From [Clostridium] symbiosum ATCC 14940 (lineage in GTDB: Bacteria > Bacillota > Clostridia > Lachnospirales > Lachnospiraceae): 44,555 nt of DNA. Location of the stretch: positions 1 through 44,555 of the forward strand of contig NZ_KE992967.1 of the NCBI RefSeq assembly GCF_000466485.1, in the 5' to 3' direction. Shown piece by piece: positions 7,101 to 16,133 of the stretch; position 1 is the first letter of the stretch; each line of letters begins with the position of its first letter. Both the position numbers and the translations under genes were made by a program. The notes beneath the pieces were generated by a model. That model was not told the DNA's origin. It ran no database searches and saw only the letters and a list, made by a program, of their open reading frames with translations.

Positions 7101-8519
7101 TTATTTTGCATACCTTTTTCTCTTGCGTACAAAGGTGGATGGCGTCATTCCCAGGCTTTCGGCGGCGTCTCTGACATTGCCGTATTTTTCATATGCGTGG
7201 TTAATATACCGAAGCTCCAGCTCCCCCATTGCCTCCTTCAAGTCCTCCACCTGACCGAGCATTACCTGCTTCTCTCTTTTTTCCCCGCAGGGGCGGTCCC
7301 CGGCCGGGAATACGGGAAGGCTGTCAGGCATGATTTCATCTCCGCTGCTGATAATCACGGCCCTCTCAACGATATTTCTCAGTTCCCTGATATTGCCGGG
7401 CCAGTGGTAATCATTCAAAAGCTGGTATGCCTCTCGGGAGAAGTTCCGGTGAAAACCGTATTTTCCATTCAATTCTTCCAGGAATCTGGAGGCCAGCGGG
7501 ACGATATCCTCCCGCCTCTCACGAAGCGGCGGTATCGTAATGGGAAATACCATGAGGCGGTAATACAGATCCTCGCGGAACAGCTTCTTTTCCACCATAT
7601 CTTCAAGATTCCGGTTCGTAGCGGCGATCACCCTGACATTCACCTTCACAGGCTTTGAACTGCCAACCCTCTCTATCTCCTTCTCCTGAAGGACCCTCAG
7701 CAGCTTTACCTGCATCTTCATCGGAAGCTCGCCGATCTCATCCAGAAAGATCGTTCCGTTGTTGGCCGCCTCAAAGAGCCCTATTTTACCATTCCGGTCC
7801 GCACCGGTAAAGGCCCCTTTTTCATATCCGAAAAGCTCGCTCTCAATCAGGCTTTCCGGAATTGCGCCGCAGTTTACTTTGATAAAACTCTCTTCCTTTC
7901 TGCGGCTGCCGGAATAGATGTACTTGGCAAATACTTCCTTTCCCACTCCCGTCTCACCCAGAAGCATGACCGTCGTATCAAGGGGCGCTACCTTATCCGC
8001 CATGACAAAGGCCTGCAGGGAACTGCGGTCCACCGCAACAATCTGATCTCCGATGCTGAACCGTTCATACATATGGCTCAGCTCCCTTTTCAGACGCATT
8101 CCCTCCAGCTTCGTCTTCTCGACTTCTTCTCTCAGGCTGTATAACTCCGTCAAATCCCGGACGTTGGTCACTACCATGACAATCTCGCCCTTCTCATTAT
8201 AAATCGGAGAACTGGTGATCAGCGCTTTCTTCCCTGTCTTAAATTCCTGCCGGATTGTGACGGGCCTTTTTTCCCGGATAGCGATCAGGGAACCGCTGGC
8301 AGAAACAATCCCTTTTTCTACCAGCTCCTCCATATTGCAGCCGAGCACCTCTGACTTCTTAAGCCCCGTGATCGTCTCATACGCCCTGTTTGCTTTTATT
8401 GTATTTGCATTGCCGTCTGTTATGTAGATACCGTCAAAGGAATGCTCGATAATTGCATCCAGCCATTCATTCGCCTCCTCCACACTTGAAAACATCTCCG
8501 ATGTGTCTGTTTTTTTCAC
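7101..8519 (-). CDS. Sigma-54-dependent activator (PAS-AAA+-Fis HTH)
   Basis: The 472-residue protein is an enhancer-binding protein that should remodel sigma-54 RNA polymerase by ATP hydrolysis. A PAS sensor occupies about 16-125, followed by a coiled linker. The AAA+ domain has Walker A GETGVGKE (188-195), the sigma-54 contact loop GAFTGA (235-240) and Walker B TIFLDEIGE. The C-terminal Fis-type helix-turn-helix is around 448-467. There is no receiver domain, so the PAS domain probably senses a small ligand directly. The start is a GTG at 8519 behind AGAGGTGG. Two strong sigma-54 promoters with a shared enhancer lie at 1214-1509, so this is the likely activator of the 4-hydroxybutyrate genes, by inference. 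It has its own sigma-A promoter at 8566-8594. Confidence 0.93.
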   Translation of the reverse strand: MKKTDTSEMFSSVEEANEWLDAIIEHSFDGIYITDGNANTIKANRAYETITGLKKSEVLGCNMEELVEKGIVSASGSLIAIREKRPVTIRQEFKTGKKALITSSPIYNEKGEIVMVVTNVRDLTELYSLREEVEKTKLEGMRLKRELSHMYERFSIGDQIVAVDRSSLQAFVMADKVAPLDTTVMLLGETGVGKEVFAKYIYSGSRRKEESFIKVNCGAIPESLIESELFGYEKGAFTGADRNGKIGLFEAANNGTIFLDEIGELPMKMQVKLLRVLQEKEIERVGSSKPVKVNVRVIAATNRNLEDMVEKKLFREDLYYRLMVFPITIPPLRERREDIVPLASRFLEELNGKYGFHRNFSREAYQLLNDYHWPGNIRELRNIVERAVIISSGDEIMPDSLPVFPAGDRPCGEKREKQVMLGQVEDLKEAMGELELRYINHAYEKYGNVRDAAESLGMTPSTFVRKRKRYAK

Positions 8520-8565
8520 GTTCCACCTCTTTTGCCAATGCTTAATTATTCAGATCCTGTCTACT

Positions 8566-8594
8566 ATTATACAGGAAGAAATGCACCTTCACAA
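8566..8594 (-). promoter_or_regulatory. Sigma-A promoter for the sigma-54 activator
   Basis: Read leftward there is TTGTGA, a 17-base spacer and a perfect TATAAT. The start point would be near 8559, about 40 bases before the GTG start. It lies just past the terminator hairpin at 8602-8664, so the activator is transcribed independently of the operon upstream. Confidence 0.7.
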
Positions 8595-8601
8595 TCCTTA
8601 A

Positions 8602-8664
8602 AGAGCATCAAAACACGCCCGTCTGGAACCGGCAAAGTCCCCCACGGGCGTATTTTAATGCTCT
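8602..8664 (-). terminator. Long hairpin overlapping the 4HB dehydrogenase stop
   Basis: Two 21-base arms (8602-8622 and 8644-8664) pair with few mismatches around a 21-base loop. On the leftward strand the hairpin is followed by a short T-run (TGCTCTTTAAGG). It includes the dehydrogenase stop codon and probably terminates the operon that begins at 16102. The T-run is weak, so mRNA 3'-end protection is an alternative role. Confidence 0.65.
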
Positions 8665-9778
8665 AATACAATTCATTATATATGTTAAAAATCTGTTTTC
8701 TATCGAGCGGTACAAAGTTATTGGCCAGGAGTCTGCCCTGGTTTTCAAGAACCGAGCCGGTAAACGCCTCCAAATCTTCCACCGTGACACCGTATTCACG
8801 CAGTGCCTTTTTGGGGAGCAGGTGATTTAAAAGCTCTTCCAGCTTATCATAAACCTCGGCGGTCCCGCACCCCAGAATCGCGGCAATATACCGGTTCAGC
8901 CTGTCAATCTCCCCGTCGCTCCTAATTTCCATGTATTGTTTCATAACCCCTGTAAACATGGCATAATTGGACTCGCCGTGGGCCACGTGATATTTGGCGC
9001 CGAGAGGATAGCTCAGGGCATGGACAGCGGCGCAGCCTGCATTCCCGAAAGCGATGCCCGCGTAATTACTGGCTGTCAGGAAATCACTTAGCAGCGGGAT
9101 TCTGGCCTCTTCTCCCTTCTCAGCAATGATTTTGTAACCATTCAATATCATTTCAATTGCCTTATAGCCGAACAGCCGCGTCATCTCATTTCCCTTTGGG
9201 GACAGGCTGGATTCAACCGCATGGATCAGCGCATCGATGGAACTGGCGGCAAAGAATTTGAATGGAAGGCCTCCTAAAAGTTCAGGGATCAGAACCGCGC
9301 TGTCTGCATACATCTCATCCACTGCCAACCCCTTCTTTGTCCCTTTTTTATTCAGCGCCAGGATTGCAATATTGGTAACTTCGCTTCCCGTCCCACAGGT
9401 CGTCGGCACCAGGACAAGTTCCTTGTCCTTTACAATCTCCAGTCTTCCATCGTACAAGTCTTCCACCGGCGAGACATTCTTCAGGGCAAACAGCTTTGAT
9501 ATATCAATCACCGTGCCGCCGCCGATTGCAATGATCCTTCTGTGGCTTCCCTTCATATCGCGGTACATAGCCTCCGCCATATCATCCGACGGCTCCCCCG
9601 CCCCGTATTTTTCCTGGAACAGGACGTCGCAGCCAAGATTCAGCCCTCCGAAATACGGTTCATAAATATATTCATTTGTAATGACCAGATCACCCTTTCC
9701 CAGGGCAAATTCCTCAGCAAAGTCTCCGGCTTTTTCGTATTTGTAAATTGCCGGTTTTATCATCAGCTGTTTCATCAT
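8663..9778 (-). CDS. 4-hydroxybutyrate dehydrogenase (iron-type ADH)
   Basis: This 371-residue group III (iron-containing) alcohol dehydrogenase is closely similar to the Clostridium kluyveri 4-hydroxybutyrate dehydrogenase and has the same length. It should interconvert succinate semialdehyde and 4-hydroxybutyrate with NAD(H). Visible motifs are the NAD-binding GGGTVID, TTCGTGSEVTN, the metal-binding Asp and His in SSIDALIHAVE, and two later His in VHALSYPLG and YHVAHGESN. I chose 9778 as start, behind AGGAAAG; ATG at 9775 and GTG at 9787 are alternatives. It is the last gene of the leftward transketolase operon rather than next to abfD and abfT, 31 bases after the zinc dehydrogenase. Confidence 0.92.
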   Translation of the reverse strand: MMKQLMIKPAIYKYEKAGDFAEEFALGKGDLVITNEYIYEPYFGGLNLGCDVLFQEKYGAGEPSDDMAEAMYRDMKGSHRRIIAIGGGTVIDISKLFALKNVSPVEDLYDGRLEIVKDKELVLVPTTCGTGSEVTNIAILALNKKGTKKGLAVDEMYADSAVLIPELLGGLPFKFFAASSIDALIHAVESSLSPKGNEMTRLFGYKAIEMILNGYKIIAEKGEEARIPLLSDFLTASNYAGIAFGNAGCAAVHALSYPLGAKYHVAHGESNYAMFTGVMKQYMEIRSDGEIDRLNRYIAAILGCGTAEVYDKLEELLNHLLPKKALREYGVTVEDLEAFTGSVLENQGRLLANNFVPLDRKQIFNIYNELY

Positions 9779-9809
9779 ATCACTCACTTTCCTAAATACA
9801 GAACCGCTT

Positions 9810-10820
9810 CTATAGCCGGATCATCGTTTTAAGCCAGGTTCCCCCCTGTTCCAGGGTGTCCCTGAATGCCTGTTCAATCTGCTCCAGCGGATAAATCCTG
9901 GAAATCATCTTATCTGTGATTAAGCCTTCCTTAAGCCATTCTGCCACAATATCAAAGCGATGGCAGTTCATTCGGGAGCCTTTAATTGTCAGTTCCTTTT
10001 TTGTTATATCGCTCGGGCGGATAAGAGATTCCTGTTCATCAAAGCCAATTTCCACAATATTGGCACAGGGTGCTGCCAATTGAATACATTCTGACAGGAT
10101 TGATGCCGTACCAACCGCATCGATTAATATATCTGCGCCACCGGGACTGAATGCTCCGACAGCTTCATGCAAATTATCCTTCAGACTGTTCACCGTTTCG
10201 TCCGCCCCAAAGCCTCTTGCCAGCGCCAGCTTTTCTACCGCCATATCTGTAACCAGAACCTGGTTTCCCAACCGTTTAACTGCCTGCAAAACTGCAATTC
10301 CAATCGTCCCGGCTCCAAAAATAACCACGCGATCCTCTTGCCTCATATCCGCTTTTGCAATAATATTCGCAGCAATGGAAAACGGTTCCGCAAGTGCTGC
10401 ACACTCGAACGGAATTTCCTTTGGAACAGGATAAAGCTTATCCTCCGAAACTGCAATCACGTCCTGAAATCCTCCGTCCATCTGGACGCCGAAGCACTTG
10501 ACTTCGCGGCAGACATTTTCGTGGCCGCTTGAACACGTCCTACAGTTTCCGCAGGAATTTACAGGGTCATATATTACATGGTCCCCTTCCTTTACCCGGC
10601 TGACCGAGTCCCCCGCGCCAATCACAATACCGGAGAGCTCGTGACCCATCACCCGGGGAAATTCAACATCCGTCCGTTCTCCTTTAAATGTATGTAGATC
10701 GGTCCCGCAAATTCCCACTGCCTTCACCCTGACGAGTACCTGATGGGAGTCATTAACCTGCGGTTCCTGAGCCTCCCCTACTTCAATCCGATATGGGGCA
10801 ACTAATTTTGCTGTACGCAT
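9810..10820 (-). CDS. Zinc-dependent medium-chain dehydrogenase (polyol/threonine type)
   Basis: The 336-residue protein belongs to the medium-chain dehydrogenase/reductase superfamily, near the sorbitol/threonine dehydrogenases. Catalytic zinc residues are in GICGTDLH and MGHE. The structural zinc site is CGNCRTCSSGHENVC, and the dinucleotide-binding motif is GAGTIG at about 167-172. It should oxidise a secondary alcohol with NAD(P)+; the substrate cannot be read from the sequence. The start at 10820 has GAGGAG ten bases upstream and lies inside the 3' end of the preceding gene (38-base overlap), suggesting translational coupling. A second, diverged dehydrogenase of the same type is in the same operon at 13197-14258. 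Confidence 0.88.
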   Translation of the reverse strand: MRTAKLVAPYRIEVGEAQEPQVNDSHQVLVRVKAVGICGTDLHTFKGERTDVEFPRVMGHELSGIVIGAGDSVSRVKEGDHVIYDPVNSCGNCRTCSSGHENVCREVKCFGVQMDGGFQDVIAVSEDKLYPVPKEIPFECAALAEPFSIAANIIAKADMRQEDRVVIFGAGTIGIAVLQAVKRLGNQVLVTDMAVEKLALARGFGADETVNSLKDNLHEAVGAFSPGGADILIDAVGTASILSECIQLAAPCANIVEIGFDEQESLIRPSDITKKELTIKGSRMNCHRFDIVAEWLKEGLITDKMISRIYPLEQIEQAFRDTLEQGGTWLKTMIRL

Positions 10821-11349
10821 GCTCCTCACTCTCCTCACTGCCATTCTCTGAATGACACTTTATTCCCATTAACATTCCCTCTAATAATGTTCTGTTTTTC
10901 TCAAAATATTTTTGTTCTGCAATCACAGTTCCCATAATAATGCGGCCGGAGGTATTACAGTAACAGGCTGTCTGCATTACCGTCAGTTCCAGTGCCTTTC
11001 CCATTGCCCGAAACACATGCGTATTGGATGAAAGCCCGGCCTCCAAAAATCCTGCCTCATGCCCATTGAGCTTCTCCAGCTTTTTTTCCACTATCCGGCA
11101 GCGTCCTTTCACTTTCTTTTTGTAATTCTTTTCAGCACTCTCAAGATATGCCGCAGCAAAGCCTTCAACAGGCCCTGCGTCTTCCCAGGAAAGTGTGAAG
11201 GAGGCCCTGCTGTCCGCCCCTGAGACATCATCAAATTTCAGGACACCGTCCTTCCAGCAAAAGCTCTGGCTTTGCGGTATGTAAATCCTCCATTCAGAAG
11301 GATATCGGACTGTGATACCGTATGCCTGAAATAAACAAGTCATATCCAT
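10783..11349 (-). CDS. Unknown protein, small DcrB/PsbP-like candidate
   Basis: I do not recognise this 188-residue protein with confidence. It starts with a segment like GITVRYPSEWRIYIP, resembling the beginning of DcrB/PsbP-like folds, has alternating beta-like segments and a lysine-rich middle, and ends in a polar tail. There is no signal peptide or membrane segment, so it is probably cytoplasmic. The start ATG overlaps the TGA stop of the symporter gene by one base (TGATG), so the two are translationally coupled. That suggests a role linked to transport or to the substrate. The 3' end overlaps the following dehydrogenase by 38 bases. Confidence 0.7.
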   Translation of the reverse strand: MDMTCLFQAYGITVRYPSEWRIYIPQSQSFCWKDGVLKFDDVSGADSRASFTLSWEDAGPVEGFAAAYLESAEKNYKKKVKGRCRIVEKKLEKLNGHEAGFLEAGLSSNTHVFRAMGKALELTVMQTACYCNTSGRIIMGTVIAEQKYFEKNRTLLEGMLMGIKCHSENGSEESEEHAYSKISCPISD

Positions 11350-12941
11350 CAACTTTCCTCGGCTACTTTAAGTCCTTCACCTGTACACATTTTCTTTGCT
11401 TCATTCACTGCTGTGTTCGTCACTTCAAAAATCTCCGGACTTCCGCTGATAATCTTATCGACTCTCACAATATATTTTTCAACGATTTCCTCCGGAACCA
11501 CTGTCATCAGGCTTACGCCCACATATAGTACGATATTAACGGCAAGCCCCCAGAGCAAAGCGGAGAATCCCATCGGAGGAGCAATCACAAAGGTCATCAG
11601 GAATGTGACGATAACACCCGCAGCCGTACCGGCTATAGCCCCCTCCTTTGTACCCTTTTTCCAGAATAAACCTCCGATTGTACAGGGAAGTATCATGGCA
11701 AAGAATGGTGATGACAGCCTATAGGCATATTCTGTTATATATGTTGATTTTGTAGCCGTGACAATGATGCAGGCTATCATCAGCACCACCAGCACAACTC
11801 TGCCGAAATGCACCACCTGCCTGGAATCAGCCTGTTTACCTTTTAACTCGTAAAAATGGCGCACATAGATATCTCTGGATGCCAGCGCGCTCGCAGACAG
11901 AAGTAATGAATCTGCTGTGGACACCGCAAAAGCAAACAGACAGAGAATCGATACGAAAGAAATAAGCGGCGGACAATACTGTGTGACCAGTGTAGGCAAA
12001 AGATTATCAACGTCTTGAAATCCTGCGCCTAAAACTGCCGGGCCGATCAAGGAACCGATGATTACGAGGCCAAATACAGGAATCACATAAGCAAGCGGAA
12101 GCGCCCACGACATTACCTTAAAATTCTTTGTTCCTTTTGCAATATAGCATCTCATGAAAATATGCGGCCATACAATCGTGGCAACTGCCGCCGTCAGAGC
12201 CTGGTTCAACAGTCCCTTCCAGGTATAGGTTCCGTTTGGCCCCGGTGTGCTAAGAATAGAAGCCGTGTCCGGGTTGCTTTTTACAATGTTGGCAGCCTCC
12301 ACAAGCCCTCCGTCCGGGAAGAAATGTTTCACAAGATAATAAACTACAATATAAACTGCACATACTCCCAAAATAGCATGGAAAGTATCCAGCCAGGCTA
12401 CGGATTTCATACCTCCCCCGATAACATGAAGCGATACACAGACTGTTCCGAGAAGTACCGCCGGCAGGTAGGGAAACATCCCCTTTGTCGTAACTTCAAT
12501 TCCGCTTCCGATCGTCATAAGCTGTACGGCCACATATGGCACGATAAAAATCACCAGCAGAACCGATACAAACAAACCAAAGCCTTCGGAATAGTATCTG
12601 GTACGCAGGTAATCCGACGGTGTCTGAAAGCCGTATTCGCGGCCCAGAATCCAGATTCGGTAGCCCATCAGACAGAATAAAAGGCCGCTGACCGCGCATC
12701 CTGCTGCAGCAACATAGCCGATTCCATTTGCGTAAGTAGATGCAGGATACCCATAGTAGGATAACCCGCTATATACTGAAATCGCCGTAGTACATACAAG
12801 GACAAATGAATTCACCCCTCTGTCCGCATTAAAAAAGCTTTCCGATGATTTTGAAGTTGCCCGGAAATTAGAAAACCCGTGGCATACCATAAACAGTGCA
12901 TATGCAATAATTCCAATAATAATCCAAACTTCTGTACGCAT
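11349..12941 (-). CDS. Sodium:solute symporter (SSS family)
   Basis: The 530-residue protein has about 13 hydrophobic membrane segments and family features such as SGLSYYGYPASTYANGIGY near the N-terminus and ADSLLLSASALASRDIY in the middle, typical of SSS permeases related to pantothenate and organic-acid transporters. It should import a small solute with Na+ across the cytoplasmic membrane. The start at 12941 has AGGAGG upstream. The preceding gene encodes a 75-residue membrane protein of the kind that accompanies SSS carriers. Since the operon also encodes two alcohol dehydrogenases and a split transketolase, a polyol or sugar-acid substrate is likely but unproven. Confidence 0.92.
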   Translation of the reverse strand: MRTEVWIIIGIIAYALFMVCHGFSNFRATSKSSESFFNADRGVNSFVLVCTTAISVYSGLSYYGYPASTYANGIGYVAAAGCAVSGLLFCLMGYRIWILGREYGFQTPSDYLRTRYYSEGFGLFVSVLLVIFIVPYVAVQLMTIGSGIEVTTKGMFPYLPAVLLGTVCVSLHVIGGGMKSVAWLDTFHAILGVCAVYIVVYYLVKHFFPDGGLVEAANIVKSNPDTASILSTPGPNGTYTWKGLLNQALTAAVATIVWPHIFMRCYIAKGTKNFKVMSWALPLAYVIPVFGLVIIGSLIGPAVLGAGFQDVDNLLPTLVTQYCPPLISFVSILCLFAFAVSTADSLLLSASALASRDIYVRHFYELKGKQADSRQVVHFGRVVLVVLMIACIIVTATKSTYITEYAYRLSSPFFAMILPCTIGGLFWKKGTKEGAIAGTAAGVIVTFLMTFVIAPPMGFSALLWGLAVNIVLYVGVSLMTVVPEEIVEKYIVRVDKIISGSPEIFEVTNTAVNEAKKMCTGEGLKVAEES

Positions 12942-12964
12942 GAAACCCCTCCTGTAAATGCTTT

Positions 12965-13192
12965 TTACTCTTCCCCATATCTCTCATCAATGTGTTTCTG
13001 TTTATTAAAAAAACAATTATAATAAAGCCCCCATACAGCCGCAGCCACCAGCATGGACATATAGAAAAACAATAATTGAAACGGAATCCAGCCAAAAACA
13101 AGGTAGCTCGGAAACCATGCGACAAAAATATAATTGGATGATAACAACAGAATATTAAATATAGCAAATACAATTTTAGACATTTTACTCAT
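12965..13192 (-). CDS. Small DUF3311-like membrane partner of symporter
   Basis: The 75-residue protein has two hydrophobic helices (about 7-30 and 38-62) separated by a PSYLVFGWIPFQL stretch, like the small DUF3311 proteins paired with SSS transporters. I place the start at 13192 because a longer reading (13264) would overlap the dehydrogenase gene that ends at 13197 and lacks a ribosome site. A GGGAGA lies eight bases upstream. Its position directly before the symporter supports a role as an accessory subunit or assembly factor. Confidence 0.75.
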   Translation of the reverse strand: MSKMSKIVFAIFNILLLSSNYIFVAWFPSYLVFGWIPFQLLFFYMSMLVAAAVWGLYYNCFFNKQKHIDERYGEE

Positions 13193-13196
13193 CTGC

Positions 13197-14258
13197 TCAC
13201 TCTCCCATTTCTTCCGTACCCTGACAGCGCCATGGTACAATAATATGTTTAAATCCTTCCCCATCGATTGCTTCTTTAAAACCCTTTTCCCAGTCTTCCA
13301 GCGGATATACTGAGCTTAAAAGCGGTTTCAGGCTGATTTTTCCGGCATTCAGCAGTTCCAATGTTTTATCCCACCAGACCGGCCTGGTGGCATAGGTACC
13401 CTTTATTGTATATTCCCGGAGTACGATTTTCCCCATGTCGAGTCCCGCTTCCCGCGCCGGGATACCTACCTGAATATAGCATGCGCCCTTTCTCATCAGA
13501 TCCATGGACAGCCGGATGGCCGGGACCGCTCCGGAGCATTCAAATACGGCATCTGCGCCGATTCCTCTGCAATAGGACTTCACCTTCACCGCTATATCTT
13601 CATCCTCTACATACATTACTTTGTCTGCCCCCAGCTCCAAAGCCATGTCAAGACGCTGCCTGTCCTTTTTTGTCCCCAGCACAATGGTCCTGCAGCCAAA
13701 CAGTTTAATCACCTGCAAGGTGAGAAGACCGATTGTTCCCGGTCCCGTCACCACTACGTAATCTTCCGGTAAAAGACTGGTATGCTGAAATACGGCCTGT
13801 ACACAGCAGACAAGCGGCTCTGTCATGCATGCCTCCTCAAAGCTGAGCCTTTCAGGGAAATTGTGCAGGTTTTTAGCAGGTACTTTCACATATTCCGCCA
13901 TAGCGCCGTCAACGCCGCTGCCGATAGACAGCTTCTGCTCACACAGATTGGCATTTCCCGTCTTGCAGAAGTAACACCCGCCGCAGGTATAATAATACGT
14001 CTCACTGACCACTTTATCCCCCTGTTTCCAGCCGGAGACCTTCCCACCGACTTCTTCAATTACACCCGACACCTCATGCCCCAGAGTTACCGGCGGCTTC
14101 ACCGGATAACTGTCATCTTTAAGAATATGCAGGTCTGTTCCGCATATTCCGGCCCCCATAACTCTGATAAGCACCTCATCCGGTCCGATTACAGGCATGT
14201 CGACATCAGCCACCCTCACATTTCCGGATCCCGGTTTGTACTTAATAAGTGCTTTCAT
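13197..14258 (-). CDS. Zinc-dependent medium-chain dehydrogenase
   Basis: This 353-residue enzyme shares the layout of the dehydrogenase at 9810-10820. Catalytic zinc residues are in GICGTDLH and LGHE, the structural zinc loop is CGGCYFCKTGNANLC, and the nucleotide-binding motif is GPGTIG. It resembles sorbitol, butanediol and threonine dehydrogenases. Two dehydrogenases in one operon suggest two successive oxidations, or an oxidation and a reduction, of the imported substrate. The start at 14258 has AGAGGAGGAGAGG upstream. It begins 21 bases after the transketolase C-terminal subunit. Confidence 0.88.
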   Translation of the reverse strand: MKALIKYKPGSGNVRVADVDMPVIGPDEVLIRVMGAGICGTDLHILKDDSYPVKPPVTLGHEVSGVIEEVGGKVSGWKQGDKVVSETYYYTCGGCYFCKTGNANLCEQKLSIGSGVDGAMAEYVKVPAKNLHNFPERLSFEEACMTEPLVCCVQAVFQHTSLLPEDYVVVTGPGTIGLLTLQVIKLFGCRTIVLGTKKDRQRLDMALELGADKVMYVEDEDIAVKVKSYCRGIGADAVFECSGAVPAIRLSMDLMRKGACYIQVGIPAREAGLDMGKIVLREYTIKGTYATRPVWWDKTLELLNAGKISLKPLLSSVYPLEDWEKGFKEAIDGEGFKHIIVPWRCQGTEEMGE

Positions 14259-14279
14259 TCCTCTCCTCCTCTGTCTGAT

Positions 14280-15251
14280 TTACTGCTTCGTCTTTCTTTT
14301 TACCGCTTTCTTAACTGCCGCCGCAATATAATCGGCTTTCAGTTCAAAACGCTCTGCCAGATACTCCAGGTTCCCTACCTCCCCGAACAGATCCTGTATC
14401 CCTATCATCTCCACCGGAACCGGGTTATTCTTAACCAGAACTTCAGCCACTGCGGATCCCAGCCCGTTGATTACATTGTGGTTTTCTGCCGTTACTACTG
14501 CGCCGGTTTCCTTTGCCGCCAGTATCACAGCCTCTTCGTCAACCGGTTTCCAGGTAAACATATCTAAAACCCGGATATGTATCCCCTCTCCGTCCAGTAT
14601 TTCTCCTGCTATCAGCGCTTGTGCCGTACAATAGCCACTGGCGATAACCGTCGCGTCACCACCGTCTCGGAGCATTACGGATTTTCCTATTTCAAATTCT
14701 GAACCTTCTTCATAAATTTTCATACAGGATTTCCTTACCAACCGCATATAGTACATTCCATAATTCTCTTTCATTTGCCGCAGCACCGATTTCAGCATAG
14801 CAATGTCGGTCGGCTCCACAATCGTCATCTCCGGGATTCCCCGCATAATACCCATATCTTCAAACGGCATATGAGTCCCGCCATTAATCTGAGCTGTAAT
14901 ACCGGGATCTGATCCAACCAGTTTGACATTTAACTTCGCATAGGCCCCGGACATAAATACTTGATCACAGGCTCTTCTTGTGATAAAGGGGCCGAAGGAA
15001 TGCACAAATGGTATTTTACCGACTGCGGACAATCCTGCCGCAACGCCCACAGCATTGGCTTCCTGGATGCCGCAGTCTATGGTCTGTTCCGGGAATTCCT
15101 GTGCAAAAGGCTTGGTTCCCATGGCTCCCATCAAATCTCCGTCCATTAAAATAACATTTTTATCCTCACCTGCCAATTCCATAAGCGTATCACAAAAAGC
15201 TTTTCTCATCTCTGTGTTTTCCGGAAGAATTTCGTCGGACAGCCTAATCAT
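14280..15251 (-). CDS. Transketolase, C-terminal (pyrimidine-binding) subunit
   Basis: The 323-residue protein corresponds to the pyrimidine-binding and C-terminal domains of transketolase. The segment ending CGIQEANAVGVAAGL carries the conserved glutamate that activates thiamine diphosphate. Split transketolases act as two-chain enzymes moving two-carbon ketol units between sugar phosphates, and operon-encoded ones often serve a special catabolic route. Its ATG overlaps the stop of the N-terminal subunit gene by four bases (ATGA), so the chains should be made in equal amounts. AAGGAGGGG precedes the start. Confidence 0.93.
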   Translation of the reverse strand: MIRLSDEILPENTEMRKAFCDTLMELAGEDKNVILMDGDLMGAMGTKPFAQEFPEQTIDCGIQEANAVGVAAGLSAVGKIPFVHSFGPFITRRACDQVFMSGAYAKLNVKLVGSDPGITAQINGGTHMPFEDMGIMRGIPEMTIVEPTDIAMLKSVLRQMKENYGMYYMRLVRKSCMKIYEEGSEFEIGKSVMLRDGGDATVIASGYCTAQALIAGEILDGEGIHIRVLDMFTWKPVDEEAVILAAKETGAVVTAENHNVINGLGSAVAEVLVKNNPVPVEMIGIQDLFGEVGNLEYLAERFELKADYIAAAVKKAVKRKTKQ

Positions 15252-16102
15252 AATATCCCCTCCTTAATTTTATCGTATGCCCCCTGCATTTCTGCCAGGG
15301 CTGAATCGAGCTGTACCTTGGAAACAGTGGGACAGTGGCCGTTTAGCTTTCCGGCAATCTCACTCCAGCCATGCCCTTTCTCCGTTTCCAGAACAATCAT
15401 TGAAGGCTTTTCTTTCTGGGATTTCGCAATCTTTACTGCTTGGGCAACCGCTTCCACATCGTGCCCGTCCACATCCTGGGCAAACCATCCAAAGGACTCG
15501 AACTTCTCTCTCACATCCCCCAGGGAACATATATCGTCTGTATAACCGTCCAATTGGACATGATTGTAATCTACAAACGCAATCAGGTTGGAAAGCTTTC
15601 TATGTGCTGCAAACAATGCCATCTCCCAGACCTGCCCTTCCTGTATTTCCCCATCTCCCAGTATCAGGTAGACCATGTTTGTTTTGCCGTCCAGCTGCAT
15701 TCCATAGGCGATTCCCGCTGCGGTAGACGCGCCCTGGCCCAGAGAACCGGTTGTCATATCGATCCCCGTTGTCAGATTCCTGTCACAGTGACTGGGCAGA
15801 CGGGTTCCCGGCCGATTCAAAGTTTCCAGCTCACTTTCCGGAAAATATCCCATCAGTGCCAGCGCCGAATAAAGCGCCGGCCCGGCGTGTCCTTTAGAAC
15901 ATACCAGCCAGTCCCGTTCCTCCCACTTTGGATTCCTGCTGTCATACTTCATCTCTTTCCCGTAAAGCACAGCGAGCAAATCGGCAATTGATAATGAGCC
16001 TCCGACATGACCCACGCCCAGAGAACCGATTGTCTTCATTGTATACATTTGAATTCTTTTGGATAATAACTGTAATCGTTGTTTTTCTTTTCTCTCCAAC
16101 AT
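15248..16102 (-). CDS. Transketolase, N-terminal (TPP-binding) subunit
   Basis: The 284-residue protein corresponds to the pyrophosphate-binding half of transketolase. Visible features are GVGHVGGSLS near residue 30, SKGHAGPALY, and the thiamine diphosphate/Mg2+ motif GDGEIQEG followed about 20 residues later by FVDYN. It pairs with the C-terminal subunit encoded immediately after it. It is the first gene of a leftward run that ends with 4-hydroxybutyrate dehydrogenase. The 5' region carries the ACTTTATAAAGT operators shared with the divergent GntR-type regulator. The start at 16102 has GGAGGGGAT just upstream. Confidence 0.93.
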   Translation of the reverse strand: MLERKEKQRLQLLSKRIQMYTMKTIGSLGVGHVGGSLSIADLLAVLYGKEMKYDSRNPKWEERDWLVCSKGHAGPALYSALALMGYFPESELETLNRPGTRLPSHCDRNLTTGIDMTTGSLGQGASTAAGIAYGMQLDGKTNMVYLILGDGEIQEGQVWEMALFAAHRKLSNLIAFVDYNHVQLDGYTDDICSLGDVREKFESFGWFAQDVDGHDVEAVAQAVKIAKSQKEKPSMIVLETEKGHGWSEIAGKLNGHCPTVSKVQLDSALAEMQGAYDKIKEGIL

Positions 16103-16133
16103 ATCCCCTCCGATATTTTATTATATCCTTTTT

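Noticed and set aside
13193-13264. Longer start for the small membrane protein
   Set aside because: It overlaps the dehydrogenase gene by about 70 bases and has no ribosome site; 13192 fits better.
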